Shown in pieces: positions 23,327-34,914 of a DNA stretch of 64,000 bases; positions within the stretch are counted from its first letter, which is position 1; the number at the start of each line of letters is the position of its first letter. Made by a program: the position numbers and the translations under genes. The notes under the pieces were generated by a model. It saw nothing but the letters and a program-made list of their open reading frames with translations. It did not search any database and was not told the origin of the DNA. Origin of the DNA: Dryas octopetala (taxonomy: Eukaryota > Streptophyta > Magnoliopsida > Rosales > Rosaceae); assembly GCA_963921425.1 (NCBI GenBank), contig OY992836.1:3921825-3985824 (forward strand), read 5' to 3'.

Positions 23327-23432
23327 AGCTAATATTTATGATTTTTAATTATGTTATATCTCTATTTTAAATGTTCATATACCTGCTCTTGTATATGCTT
23401 ATTTCTTAGATTAATTTTCAAATATTATTTGT
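23327..23432 (+). repeat. Direct repeat flanking the captured exon, copy 2
   Basis: Second copy of 22,924-23,032. The right arm has a single copy at the matching place, so this duplication arose after or during formation of the left arm. Confidence 0.8.
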
Positions 23433-24190
23433 TTTTAAGTTTGACATGTGTATTTGGAATTATAGATTTGTCTGGCTCATGGTTCCTTAAATGTTCATCA
23501 TATATCTAAACTTGACTACTTTTTGTTATTTGCTTACCTTCAATTTGTTTAGATTCCTTCTTTTCTTTCTCTTTCAATTGGGAAACATAGACAAGGGTAC
23601 TAATAATCTTTTGATATGATTTTTTCCTTTTGTGTGGGGGTAAGATTCAGACATTTGGCTGGTTTTATGTCATAATGTAGTTACTTTTAGGTTTCTCTGT
23701 ATATTCTTTCTTTAATTGGGCGAATTTTGTTGCATAATATGATGTACTCCTATCCTTGAATAACAGATGGAAATTGTTGAAGTAATAGCAATTGTAGTAG
23801 TCCTCTGACTTGAAGCAACAGAAAGTGTTATTATTAATAAATTGAAGATGAATCATTCAAGTTTTAGTAAGGATCATAGAGAAGCATATAAAATTCAGAA
23901 CATTAATATGCTTCTGTACTGTGACAAAAAAAAAAAAAATCTGCTTCTGTACTGTTATATTTTGGTGCAAAATTTTTTCTTAGTCTTAAATGTGTTTTGT
24001 TGCATTTCATTTTTGGGTGTGGTTTGGCTTATGGATTCATATTTCAAATGATTTCTAGAATATGAACTCGATTCTTTCTTTTTGTTTTTCTTGTCATTCT
24101 GCTGTTTTCTACAGAGATGAGTCCTTGAAATCCCATATACAATTCTTGGAAATTCAAGGAATAGCAGGAGTCAGTCATCACAGTTTACTT

Positions 24191-24430
24191 GCCCTCAAAG
24201 CCTCCTAATCTACGACACCTCCGAGATCTTCTCTGCCACCGCCAACTTCCTTGCCCCCCCGTCTCTCCTCCTCCACTGCCTCCTCCTCCTCCTGGTGCTG
24301 CTCCCTCCGTGGCAAAGACATTGTCGGTTTTCCAGCGTAAGTCTCGCCGGCCCACTGTCTCCGAAACCCCAAGAACCTGAGATTCTCTGTGCTGTCCACG
24401 TGGCTCTCGCGGTTGCAGATCGCCACTGAT
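24191..24430 (+). pseudogene. Kinase gene fragment, LysM receptor kinase-like
   Basis: Frames joined by shifts give CPQSLLIYDTSEIFSATANF, then VFQRKSRRPTVSETP, then NPKNLRFSVLSTWLSRLQIA. The last resembles the stretch before the catalytic loop in some plant LysM-type receptor kinases. The pieces are out of frame, and the middle of the domain is missing. The family call is from memory and uncertain; another receptor kinase is possible. Confidence 0.4.
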
Positions 24431-24599
24431 TGTCAGTATGTCATCTCTCTAAATTTTCTTTGATTATTGTCTTCATCTTCTGCATCAGAATTTCTGAAAG
24501 CTTAGGAAACACATTCAATTGAAAGTGATAAATTTTTTGATTTGATCTTGTCTAGGTGTTTATGCCTCTAATCTAACCATTTATGCATCCTAAATCCTA

Positions 24600-25997
24600 A
24601 CTAAGGTTCAAAAACGCAGTACAAACACACAAGTTGTTTAAAGCTTAACACCCGAGTTCTAAAACAAGTAGCAAAGTTATTTGAATTAGGTCTAGTTGCC
24701 TAGGTTAAGCTATGTTCCCTCTGTGTTCACTAGGCTGCAAGTATGCACTCCCCAAATCATAGATTAAGCCATTATAAATCATCAAACAGGTCACAAATGC
24801 AAATAAATTAAATAATAGTATAAATGAAATGCAAACATAAAAGTAAGAAGGGTAAATTCTGAGAGGGATGCTAGAACTTAGCATTCTCCTCCTCCTTGAT
24901 CACTTCAAGCCTTCAAGGGCTTCCTCTCTAGGGCCATTGAACTCAATGGTCTCCCTAGGCACCAAATCAAGTTCATATAACAAGTAAAACCGGTTGAAAT
25001 CATCAACATATCACCATGGATAGGATTTCCCTTACAAGGTTGTCAAATAGCCAATTCACATTCCATAAGCACACAAGCATGCATGTAAGCCTTGTACATC
25101 ACCATGGCAATCCGAAAGGCACACATTTAGTATCTAAGAATCAGATTTCACAATATATAGCAATCCCAACAAGGCAGTGGACACATCAAGTACAAGGCAT
25201 TCTTAAACCAGTCAATCACATCCCCAAACAAAACCTTGATTTTAATCTTTTCTAGAAAACTTAATTTTTGGGCAAGCACTACTCCCCCTATCTGGTTGAT
25301 TATTTGCACCAAAACTAAGGACTCCTCAAGGCAGCTGAATCCTGTTTTCAAACACAGCAGTGCACAAAGGTCACAACCAAGGTTCTCAAGGGTATCAAAT
25401 GTGCAAGTAAACGTGCTTGGCAAGCAAAGATTATCCGTCATCCCTAGAGTTTCAAGGGAGTTGGTTGACTCACTCCAAGGGTGTAACATTCAAGTGAAAG
25501 ATGATCAGTGGTGTGTCATGGTTAACTCAAAATGATGGTGGGAAGATAGGAGATAAGTAACTTTACCTATCCAAGACTTTGGGTTCTCACCCTTTTTCTT
25601 AGGGTTTGAGGTTTTTGTTAAGTAAGCAAGGAAATCCTTTGTGAAAGGGTTTTGCAAAACACTAACTGGGTGACAAAAATAACAAGATGAAGGAACGGCT
25701 TTGCAGACCTACCTAGACCATTCAGGGAAAAGAGATAAAGCCTACACATGCTGACTGTCAGTTAAAGATGAACTTGAGTAAGGCATACTCTCGGGTTTTT
25801 AGAAAAATTAAATTAATCTCAATGGACGTGAAAATTGGTAGAGAGTTAGTACTAGTAGACATCTAGATAATTACACTAAAAAATAATCAAGTAATTTGGG
25901 GTAGTATACAAGTATTCTTTTAATATACCGCTCGAAAAACAGAAAGAGCAAAAATGTTCTGTACTCTTTCATTTGTTCAATGAAAGTTTCAGTTTCT

Positions 25998-26060
<63 letters not shown>

Positions 26061-27080
26061 ACTCCAGCTCAAAAACCTGAAAGTTTCTGGAAGCATCAGA
26101 TTTCCTAGTTTGAGTGGTAAAATGTATAGGAAAATAATTACAGCCCCAAATCACAGGATTATTGAAAGGAAAACTTTATAAGAATGCCTACTCACTACTC
26201 TAACAAATCTCAGACCCAACTTGGGTTACAATCCTATGAATTTCAACAGTGTAGGGTAAACTTTGAAATTTCACCAAAATTTCATGTGAGGTCGGATTGA
26301 GGTGATTTTTGGCTTAAAAAAACCCTTGGAATGTCTAGTTTTAAACACCAAAAGCTCAAGTCGAGATTCCTATCCAAATGGTACAGTTTCTAAAGAGAGT
26401 GAAGCAAGGTCAGGAACTACCAATCTCAACCATTTAAGGTGTTTAAGCAAGGACTTGACTTTCGGATAATCTCAACTACACCAAACACTTAAACAAGAAT
26501 ATTCATACCGTCAAAGGTTGTTGCAGGGTTCACAAAAGGAATTCGAAGGGTTCCTACCTACAGGGCTACTCGGTTTCCAAAGAAAAGTAAAGACTTTTCC
26601 ACACGCAATTCCTTTGTCCTCCACAACTCCAACCCCTGCGTTTGCATGCACAAGATCATCAAGCACAGGCATTTGTTAGTTCAAACTTGGGAGGAGGTTA
26701 AATTTCCACTTATTGGAAATTTCCAATTGTATGAGGGTCAATTAAGACTTACTCAGGCCCTCGGGATAAGCTTCATCCCACTAGTCCGAAGGCTACAGCA
26801 CCTCTCCTGAGCCTTACTCCCATCTCACAGACTTGCATGTAAGAATCCAATCTTTAACAACAATCATCTAACAATGGGGATACAAAATAGCAAGGAAAGC
26901 AAGGGTTTTGAGTTGAGCTCTTACCGCAACTGGGTATCACTCTTCTCGGATTCAGCATGCAATGCAATCCAGAAATAGGACTGAAGAGAGGAAAGCTACA
27001 TTTAGTGTCTGATTGAGAAAATCATGGACATTGAAAGGTTTGAGTTCAGGTTTTCGTTTCTATAGCTGGGTTAGGGTTTT
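24600..27080. other. Non-coding block inside the left arm
   Basis: About 2.5 kb with no recognisable protein. It is bounded by homologous segments: GTGCTGTCCACGTGGCTCT and the following 130 bases at 24,395-24,530 recur at 27,085-27,200. This suggests an insertion into older sequence with partial duplication. The block is present, inverted, in the right arm (about 59,390-61,740). It may be a retroelement interior, but no gag or pol motif was seen. Confidence 0.4.
26000..26057. repeat. A-run followed by (TA)n
   Basis: About 27 A followed by a TA run. In the right arm the matching site (about 60,426-60,447) is a short T-rich run, so this grew after the arms separated. Confidence 0.85.
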
Positions 27081-27198
27081 CGTGCTGTCCACTTGGCTCT
27101 GTCAGTATTTCATCTCTCCGAATTTTCTTTGATTATCGTCTTCATTTTCTGCATCAGAATTTCTGAAAGCTTAGGAAACACTTTCAATTGACTGATTG

Positions 27199-27880
27199 TC
27201 ACATCCCAATCTAGGGCCTAGATAGTTTAGGCATGTGGCAGCCGCTGCATTATTCAAACAACTCAAAAATAAATTATCACACCAAGACAATCTATTTTTC
27301 AAGTCGCTTAAATAATACAAGGCTATATATTGTTTTTTTCTTTTTCTAATGTAGAACTAAGTAAGTCAGAGTGCACTGCCGGAGCTCTCAATGGCTAGTG
27401 ACCCTCAAGGGTTTGTGTTTCCACCATTTTAAATAAAAACATCAGGCCGAGTTGTATTTAGATCAAATTAAAACATGTTGTTATTCTTTCTTTTTGTTGT
27501 GTAGTCTCAAATGATCTCAATCAGGGACATGATGGGTAAATATTTATCTATATGATTAAACACATATATATTTATTGTATGGTTAGGAATATTTGTCAAA
27601 ACATAAAAATTAAGTTTAAGATCCTATAATCCTTGTAAAAGTAAAAATTGTAGTAAATTTGTAAATAATAAAATGAAATGTCTATCATAGTTAGAGAGAG
27701 GGAAAGTTAGGACTGACTCCACGATAGATGGATCTTCCTCTTCGCTGGTCTCATTTGAATTCAGAGTGTTTGGTGGAGCCGGAGGATATTCATTTGGTTC
27801 TGGCTTGGAGTCGGAATCAGAGATTACAATGTAGTCTACCATTTCCCCAGGTGGTACCTGCAATACTGAAGTTTTTATGT
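27199..27880 (-). mobile_element. Putative solo LTR remnant (gypsy-like), left arm
   Basis: On the plus strand it opens TGTCACATCCCAATCTAGGG; on the minus strand it therefore ends GGGATGTGACA, a tip seen in some plant Ty3/gypsy LTRs. The minus strand holds a short acidic open frame (VPPGEMVDYIVISDSDS, then PNEYPPAPPNT, then SNETSEEEDPSIVES). Both arms keep this frame open. No gag-pol adjoins it. The LTR reading is inference. Confidence 0.4.
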
Positions 27881-28659
27881 AGGGGTGAGCATCACTATAA
27901 CCACTGATCCTTTGCTCAACCAATCCAAGTCTTTTAGTCACACAGCAAGTTAGGTTATGTTAAACTATCCATGTAGATCACACAAACATCCATAGCAATT
28001 CCAGATCGTCTACAAAGTTTCACTAGTAAATATAAATCTGACCATTCGCAGTATAATGTTCAAGTCAATAAAGAGATCCAATCATTCAGCAAAAAGCATG
28101 GAAATTAAACTAGATTTATAGCTTGCATTCCATACATAATGTTCATCTATTGCAAGGTATGGATATGCATATGGTTAATCAGAACCATGCAAGTGTACCT
28201 TTAAATATCGATGGTGTAGTACCTGAAATATTTGTAAACAACAGTGGACCTCCTAATCGACAAGTTGCCTTATCAACTACCCCACATTTCCCACCCTATA
28301 CAAATGACAGGGACCAACTAGCGAGATGTCCTACTGATTTGATTCTCAGAGGCCAAAGGCATGTAATCAAACCCCCAACATACTAGAGAAAGAATGTATA
28401 CTCTAGGTAACCCACAGTGGTTGGGGATCGAACCCTAGGTCAATAACTATGACCCTTCGTCTCAAACTAGGCAGTCCAAACAGTTAAACTCAGATTAGTA
28501 TCATCAAGATAGTGCAAACATGGAAACATGTTATGAATGAGCACTTTAATTCATTGAAAGCATACTGGCAGCATATAATATTATTTCACATTCAATTAGT
28601 AAGATAATAATCTATTTTTCTATAACTAATATTAACAATAAAACACACATCCAAACAGA
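27881..28659. other. Intergenic, no gene recognised
   Basis: AT-rich DNA. A minus-strand word GGTTCGATCCC near 28,430 resembles a tRNA B box but has no clover-leaf around it. Confidence 0.35.
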
Positions 28660-28673
28660 GAGATAATCACTTT

Positions 28674-29250
28674 TTTTTTTTTTTTTTTTTTTATTTTTTT
28701 TAAGAAAGAAACTTTATTGAAAAGAGCACAAAACTGTACAAACAATGGACAAGGAATCCATCAACTAAGGTACAAAACAAAATCAGAAAAACAACTCTCG
28801 CACCACACCATTGGCTAAACATATCAAGCCCAAAACTAACTAATTGCTGCCTTCCAATCAAGTAGAATGGCAGACAAAGACACTCCCCTAAAAACACTAG
28901 AGACATAGGCCCAAAAAGAAACTAACTTCCACAATTCTTCCACATCTATCCCTTATAATCTTCAAAAATTCTTTTATTTCTCTCCATCCAAATAACCCAA
29001 AAAATGGCTAATAATATGCAGCTCCAAAGCACTTTGGCCCTCTTTCCCCCACCAAAACCCCTCGTCCGTTCACTTAGCAAAGAACAGCACCCCTTTGGCA
29101 TTACCCACGAGAACCCTGCTTCCTTGAACAAGTTGGACCATAGCGAAGATGCCACAGAACAATGAAGGAAAATATGGTTTACACTCTCGCCCTCTTTCTT
29201 GCATAAAACACACCAATTCGGAAACATGCAAACATTTGGGCTTCTCCTCT
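28674..29250 (-). mobile_element. 5'-truncated LINE with poly(A) tail
   Basis: The minus-strand frame at 28,946-29,227 encodes WCVLCKKEGESVNHIFLHC and ILLAIFWVIWMERNKRIFED, the zinc-binding domain (zf-RVT) at the end of plant LINE polyproteins. The T-run at 28,671-28,698 is the poly(A) tail. GAGATAATCACTTT flanks the insertion at 28,660-28,673 and 29,251-29,264, a 14-bp target duplication. All of the reverse transcriptase is missing, as expected from 5' truncation. Confidence 0.88.
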
Positions 29251-29395
29251 GAGATAATCACTTTGTTTCAGTACCCTAATCAGTCATTCAATTCTTTCTT
29301 GATTTCTTGTTCAATACCATGAGTGTATGATTTGTCTGGCTATCCAAAGAGAACAAACAAATAGGAGTCTAATTACTCAAGGTTATTGTTATAAC

Positions 29396-30602
29396 TAGGG
29401 CTAGGTAGGTTTGACCGAAAAACCAAGACCCTACCCAAAACCGCTCCAACCGATGCTGAGAATAACCGTACCGGAGAGGAACTGTACCGAGATATCGATT
29501 TGCCAACTGAACCGGTATGTTCGGTTCCGGTTTCGGTTCTCAGATCCTAGAACCGCTGGTTTACCGAACCGAGTATATATAACATTTAATTTAAATATTA
29601 CATTTTTATACATTTCTATACCCTAAACCCTATAATTAATAATTTATATGTTTTTTAATTTATATAATACATTTCTATATAAAAACTAATTAAAAATACC
29701 CTAAACTAATATTATACCATATTCTAAACAATTTATACCATATAACTATAAACTAAATATTAAACTCTATATCTTATTCCTATATCCCATACCCTAAACC
29801 CTATTGTGTATTTTAAAAATTTTAAATCCTATACATTATAAGGCTTATTATATCCTATACCGATATACCATATACCCTAAGACTATAATTGATAATAATT
29901 CAATAATTTATAGTTGGTATATAACTAATAACTATAGTCTATAGAAATGTTTAGTATGGTATAATATGATAATAGTCTATAACTAATAGCTGTAGTCTAT
30001 ATAAATATTTAGGGTATAGAAATGTATTATATAAAATATGTTTTATATAAATTATAAAACATATGTAATACAAAGTAAAAACTCCAAACCCTAAACCCCA
30101 CCCTAACCCCAAAGTCCAAACCCCAAAATACCCTAATGTCTAAATTTTTAATGGATTTTTAAAACATTTTATTTTTATTTTTTAATCTTCTCTTCTCTCT
30201 CCTGCCAACACTCCCCCTTTCTCTCTCATTTCTCTCTCCCCGACTTCACGCTCTCTCTCTCTCTCACTGTGCCTTTGATCGGCGATATCACTGTCGTCCG
30301 GCGGCTGATGGAGGCGAGACCACCTCCGAAATGCTCGCCTCTCCCTCCTCTCTTTGCACATATGTTTTGATTTTCCAGAAAAGCAAGGATCGCGGTGACC
30401 CGAGTTGGGGCGGAGCTGAGCCCTTTGTCGGCGATCTCTGTGCTCCGACGGCTTCGCGACTTCCCACCACCCAAAACTCATTCCTCTTGTTGAGCCGGTC
30501 CTTTTGGTGCCTTTCCCTCACGTCGACGACTCCCTAAGGCGGCGAATCGAAGCCACCCAGTTCAACCTCCGACACGCAGCTTCTCTCTGTTTCCCTTGCT
30601 CT

Positions 30603-30656
<54 letters not shown>

Positions 30657-30817
30657 CTCAAGCCGGTCAAGGCCCATACTGAGTCGAGCCGACCAAAAAT
30701 GCCGGTCCGACCGAGTGCCGGTTTAGGTCTAGGTAACCAAAAGGGTCATCCGAAGGGGGTCCGGTCGGTTGCCGGTTTGGGGTTCTTGGTTCGGTAACCG
30801 GACCGAACCTGCCCGTA
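29396..30817 (-). mobile_element. Non-autonomous hAT element, copy 2
   Basis: Tips TAGGGCTAGGTAGG and AACCTGCCCGTA are flanked by exact GTTATAAC duplications (29,388-29,395 and 30,818-30,825). The inside is the inverted counterpart of the element at 20,105-21,718: AACCGTACCGGAGAGGAACT near one end, an AT-rich middle with CCCTAAACC words, then a GC-rich stretch with a (CT)n run (30,608-30,652). No transposase. The ORFs at 30,182-30,537 overlap on both strands and are not credible. Confidence 0.85.
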
Positions 30818-30970
30818 GTTATAACACTAAATAAAAATGTATAAGTTGGATACTAAGTGAAAAAGAAATCAATTAACAATCCAACAACATGGTAAGGGGC
30901 TGCAACACTGTACTAGTATTGTTTATTATCTGACTGGACAATTTATGACATCAACATATTTTATAGGATT

Positions 30971-31110
30971 CATTTTTGCTCACCATGGTGAGCATTACCA
31001 CCATCATGGATGGGTGACACATGTCCCACTATCCATGGTGGTGGGACACGTGTTACCCATCCATGATGGTGGTAATGCTCACCACCACCTTTTTGTGGTG
31101 AGCAAAAATG
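30971..31110. mobile_element. Near-perfect palindromic foldback element
   Basis: Arms CATTTTTGCTCACCATGGTG to CCACTATCCATGG and the mirrored right half ending GGTGAGCAAAAATG. Almost no loop; only a short CACCACCTTTTTGTGG segment breaks symmetry. Could form a hairpin RNA of roughly 65-70 bp stem. Confidence 0.75.
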
Positions 31111-31149
31111 GACTCTATTTTATACTCACCCTTGGTGGACTAATGTTTG

Positions 31150-33770
31150 ATAAGTAGCAGTGGGGATTCTTTCTCAATAGAAGTGCTAAATAGGTAGTTC
31201 CCAATTTATGGTAAGTCTAGAATTTGTGGGAAAGAATTGATTTAGGACTTTAGGTTCTCAGTCTACCAAAGATAGAGATAACTCTGAACAGGAAAGAGGT
31301 GATAAAAACTACTAATTTCTTATTAATATGATCGACCTGTTCCTTAACTACAAGTACTTTTGACCCTTACTAATTCCTATTAACAACCTGATCATGAGTT
31401 CTCCTCCCTTAGCCCTAAGTACAGTAGTAAGACCTGCATGTTTACTTTCCAAGTGTTCTTTTCCAAGTGATTGACTTATACTAACAAACTAAAACTACAG
31501 ACTTACTTCTCACAAATTAAGTAGATACCTTAGCTGATTCCTATTTCAGATTCTTTATTAAAACCACAACATTCTTATCCACTCTCTCCTCAAAATTTAA
31601 ATTAACAAAGCAGAAGAAATCTACACAGCGTCCCCACTTTTAATACAATCAAGTAGCAACACAACTTCGCACAGAAAATCAAGTTCATCAAATACCAAGC
31701 AAATAAATTGGTTGTGTTTTATGTTTAGAGAATTAATTTGGTGGATTGGCTCCCCCTACCTGGTTTTGTGGTGGAAGCTTAAGAGCTCTCTCTCCAAGTC
31801 GTGAAGCTTCTCTGGGCACACAAGGTATTGTTCAAAGTTCAGAGAGTCGAAATTTTCTTAAGAAAGAAGCGTTTATAAAGTCAAAGTCTAGGTTTGTACT
31901 ATTTGTAAGGTCTGGAGAAATCACATATTCGAAAATAGTTTTAGAAGCAATTGGGGTTTGTAGAGATATGAAAAGGATTGTTGGAAATTAATTGAAATAC
32001 TGTTAAAACATTTTGGGGTTTAAATTTCTCAAACTAGTAAGTAGTAAATCACAGGTTCAGACCAAAAAAAATAAAAAAATCACAGGTTATCTGAAGTCAA
32101 AAGGCAAGGTTTTTAAAGTGGAAAATTCTTCTACTAATTGGTCTTTTTTCAAAACAGTAGCTCTCAGTCTAAACCAAATCACTCAAGGTCTTTGAGACTA
32201 ACCAAGATACAGAGACAAGTAAGTCCATAAAAGATGAAAAATGAAGAAGCTTTTCCAGTAAAATAATTTTCTCAAAATATTCAATTCTTATGATTTTTCC
32301 CAAATAAATCTTCTGTGGATAAAAACAAGAATTCCAAAGTTTGAGTCTTACCAAGAGTCGACGACAGTTCCTATAAATGTTGAAGAAATTCCCTAACACT
32401 TTCCCGTTTCAAAATATCTAAAACATCCCAGAAAATTAGGTTTCATAATGAAAGAACTACTGACTTTGCCTTGAAATAAGGAAGATGAAGGGTTCAACAT
32501 AGCCTTACCTGAGAACAAGAACAGGGGCTATGATTTCTTACATGCAAAACAAAATCGATGGTTTTCAAGAGTCAGAAATACGAGTTCTTGGGTTGCATGT
32601 AAGGTTTGAGTTCTAAACTTTGTGGAGGTTTTGAAAGCACACTCTTTATCAAGGTTCAGGATTTTTTTCTCTGTGTTCTCCGTTTCTTGGCCTTGGGGAA
32701 ATTTGATTCTTCCACCAAGGACAAGAATTCTGGTGGCTTTTTGGACCTTCCTCACATCGGAAATTATGGTGAAAGGTGAGAGAAATTGCTGGACTCCAGG
32801 CAATGAGGTTTCGGTGATGAAGGAGAACAGGAAGTTGAATAGACAGGGCGTGAAATAGAGGGAGAGGTCTGGGCTATAAGACGTTGTTTCAATTTATCTT
32901 TGCTGAAGATTTAGGTGAGTTGTCCAGGTGTCTGATGGTGTGGAATGGACACCTAGCCCATTAAGTCTCTAAGAGTGACACCTATTATTGTCAAAGAGGT
33001 CAAATTACTTTCTTCCCAAGTTTGGGGTCCTTAAGATATAAAAATTTCTCTTTGGGGTTTTAAATAGAAATCCTAGCAGAAAATGGAATAAGAAAAGGAT
33101 TTTCTAATAATGAAGTTTGATTCAAAGAATTCCATTCTTTGTTCCATATTTCTAATAGGCATAATAAAAACAACATATGAACCATAATAAATTGAATTTC
33201 CTAGCACATACTGTCATCCTTCAACTATAGGGTTTATGAGAATTTCTCATATTCTCCTCCTATTTTCTCCTTGGGTCATTCAAATAGGTTCTCAAACACT
33301 TGGGATAAAATCAAATAGCGGGGAGGATATTAATCACCGAAATTAACCATAGCTGAATCAAATTGCAAGGATACTAAGAAATTGAAATGCAAGAGAGGAA
33401 TAACATTTTCAAAGAGGTCACTTACAATATAATATTGCATTTACACAAGCTAGTTCATTCCATTTAGACAACCTGGGTTAGTTTGTTTAAGTCATATACA
33501 CAATATTCTCAAAACATCAGTCAAGGATATGATTTGACCAAAAAAAAAAGTGAAGGATCTGATTTACAATTAAGTGCATCAAGTAAAACACAAGTGGAAT
33601 TTTAAGGGCTTTCACGCTGATAATACCTGAATCCACTGAAAGTGATAAAATATTTGATTTGATTTTCTTCACTGTTCAGGTGCACTATCATTATGAAGAA
33701 GGCTGTTTAGGGAGGCTAACTTGGGCTGGGTCATCCTAGCTTCATGTAACGCTGTAATAATATAAAGTTT
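31150..33770. other. Intergenic, no gene recognised
   Basis: AT-rich DNA with several short ORFs (31,746-31,991; 32,169-32,399; 32,528-32,858) on both strands and no recognisable motif or consistent splice structure. The segment GAAAGTGATAAAATATTTGA at 33,639 echoes a block in the inverted repeat at 24,530. Confidence 0.35.
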
Positions 33771-33775
33771 TTTGG

Positions 33776-34090
33776 AGGGAAGAGAAGGGTGTAGTCTTGG
33801 GAAACTGTGCTGTGATTTGCTATTTTATGGGTAGTGTGGGGTGAGGGAAATAGAAGGATGTTTGATGATGTTAAGGGGGAGGAAGTGGATCATTTTTGGG
33901 AGAGAGTTCGGTTTTGTGCATCAATATCTTCATAATTTAGGGACTTATCCTTTTCTGTTATCTTTTTTTAATTGGGATGAAGTTGTATCTTAGAGAGACC
34001 TTTGTCTATTCTTGATATTCTCAAGTGTTGTAGCTGTTTGGGAGCGGATAAAACTTGTCCTCTGTTATGTACTACTATCATTTTTATTCA
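33776..34090 (+). mobile_element. Decayed LINE tail
   Basis: One frame, broken by stops, reads FAILWVVWGEGNRRMFDDVK, then DHFWERVRFCASI, then FRDLSFSVIFF. This is the C-terminal end of a plant LINE after the zinc-binding domain. TTTTTATTCAATGACAGTA is repeated just downstream (34,082 and 34,124), perhaps a target duplication or slippage. Confidence 0.6.
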
Positions 34091-34465
34091 ATGACAGTAT
34101 GTGTTTTTTTATCAAAGAAAGTGTTTTTATTCAATGACAGTAAGTGTATGTGTGCATGTGCATGTGTTTATTGGAAATGTAAAAAACCACATTCTTCTAA
34201 CAGTTCATGTTTTATTTTATAATTCATCTCAACTTTATGGTTCACCATCATTGTAATGCATGAAAATTTGTGCATAAGCATTAAGCAGTAATCTTTTGTA
34301 TTGTATTAGTGTCTTACTTTTTTATTCAACATCATGACATTGGATTAGAAAATAGTGCATAGGAATCACGAATATGATTGATCAGTAGCTATTCAATTCA
34401 ATTATAATAGTTTTAGCCACTGAACCATACTTTAACAAAACTCCGGACGTCCAAATAGGAGAGGC

Positions 34466-34507
<42 letters not shown>
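34466..34507. repeat. (CT)n(TA)n microsatellite
   Basis: A compound CT then TA run about 410 bases upstream of the WAT1-related start codon. Confidence 0.85.
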
Positions 34508-34914
34508 GCATATGGATGTAGTGCAAAAACTCAACTTTAGAAATGCAATGTTTTCTTGAGAGACCATTAAATACTAACAGCTCAATGGGTCTTTAGAAAT
34601 GCTCTACTTGAAGTTAAATTGTGGATAGAATGAAGAAAAACAAAAAATGGTTTGGAATTATATTTTGCCTGCTTTTTTTCTGTTCTTAATTTTTTTTTTT
34701 TAATGAAGTGGGCATGTCAGATTGTAAGGTGCTTTGTTGTATTTGTTTCCAAAGGTGGAGTTTGATTACTTTAGTTGAAAAGTTAAATTCAACTATAGTG
34801 CTTTTGCATTTATACATTAATGTTTAGGCTATTTTAATTGCATTGACAACCCCATTTCTATTTTCATCATGCTTAGATTTTTATATTTAGTAAATCATTT
34901 TTAGGAACATTAAT

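Larger units (their letters stand above)
22670..27870 (+). repeat. Large inverted repeat, left arm
   Basis: The sequence from ATCTCCGAAACCCCAAGAAC (22,670) to the LTR-like end near 27,870 is found inverted at 58,598-64,000. Matching landmarks in order: the exon-like block at 22,814, the captured kinase exon, the LysM-kinase-like fragment, the 24,600-27,080 block and the LTR-like remnant. The arms differ by many substitutions, small indels and microsatellite lengths (an A-run plus TA-run at 26,000-26,057 here is much shorter in the other arm). Confidence 0.9.

Noticed and set aside
28410-28450. tRNA- or SINE-like B box (GGTTCGATCCC on the minus strand)
   Set aside because: No matching A box at the right distance and no clover-leaf could be drawn; a chance match is likely.
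30182-30537. Cluster of four overlapping ORFs
   Set aside because: They are inside the hAT element, overlap on both strands and include CT-repeat translations.
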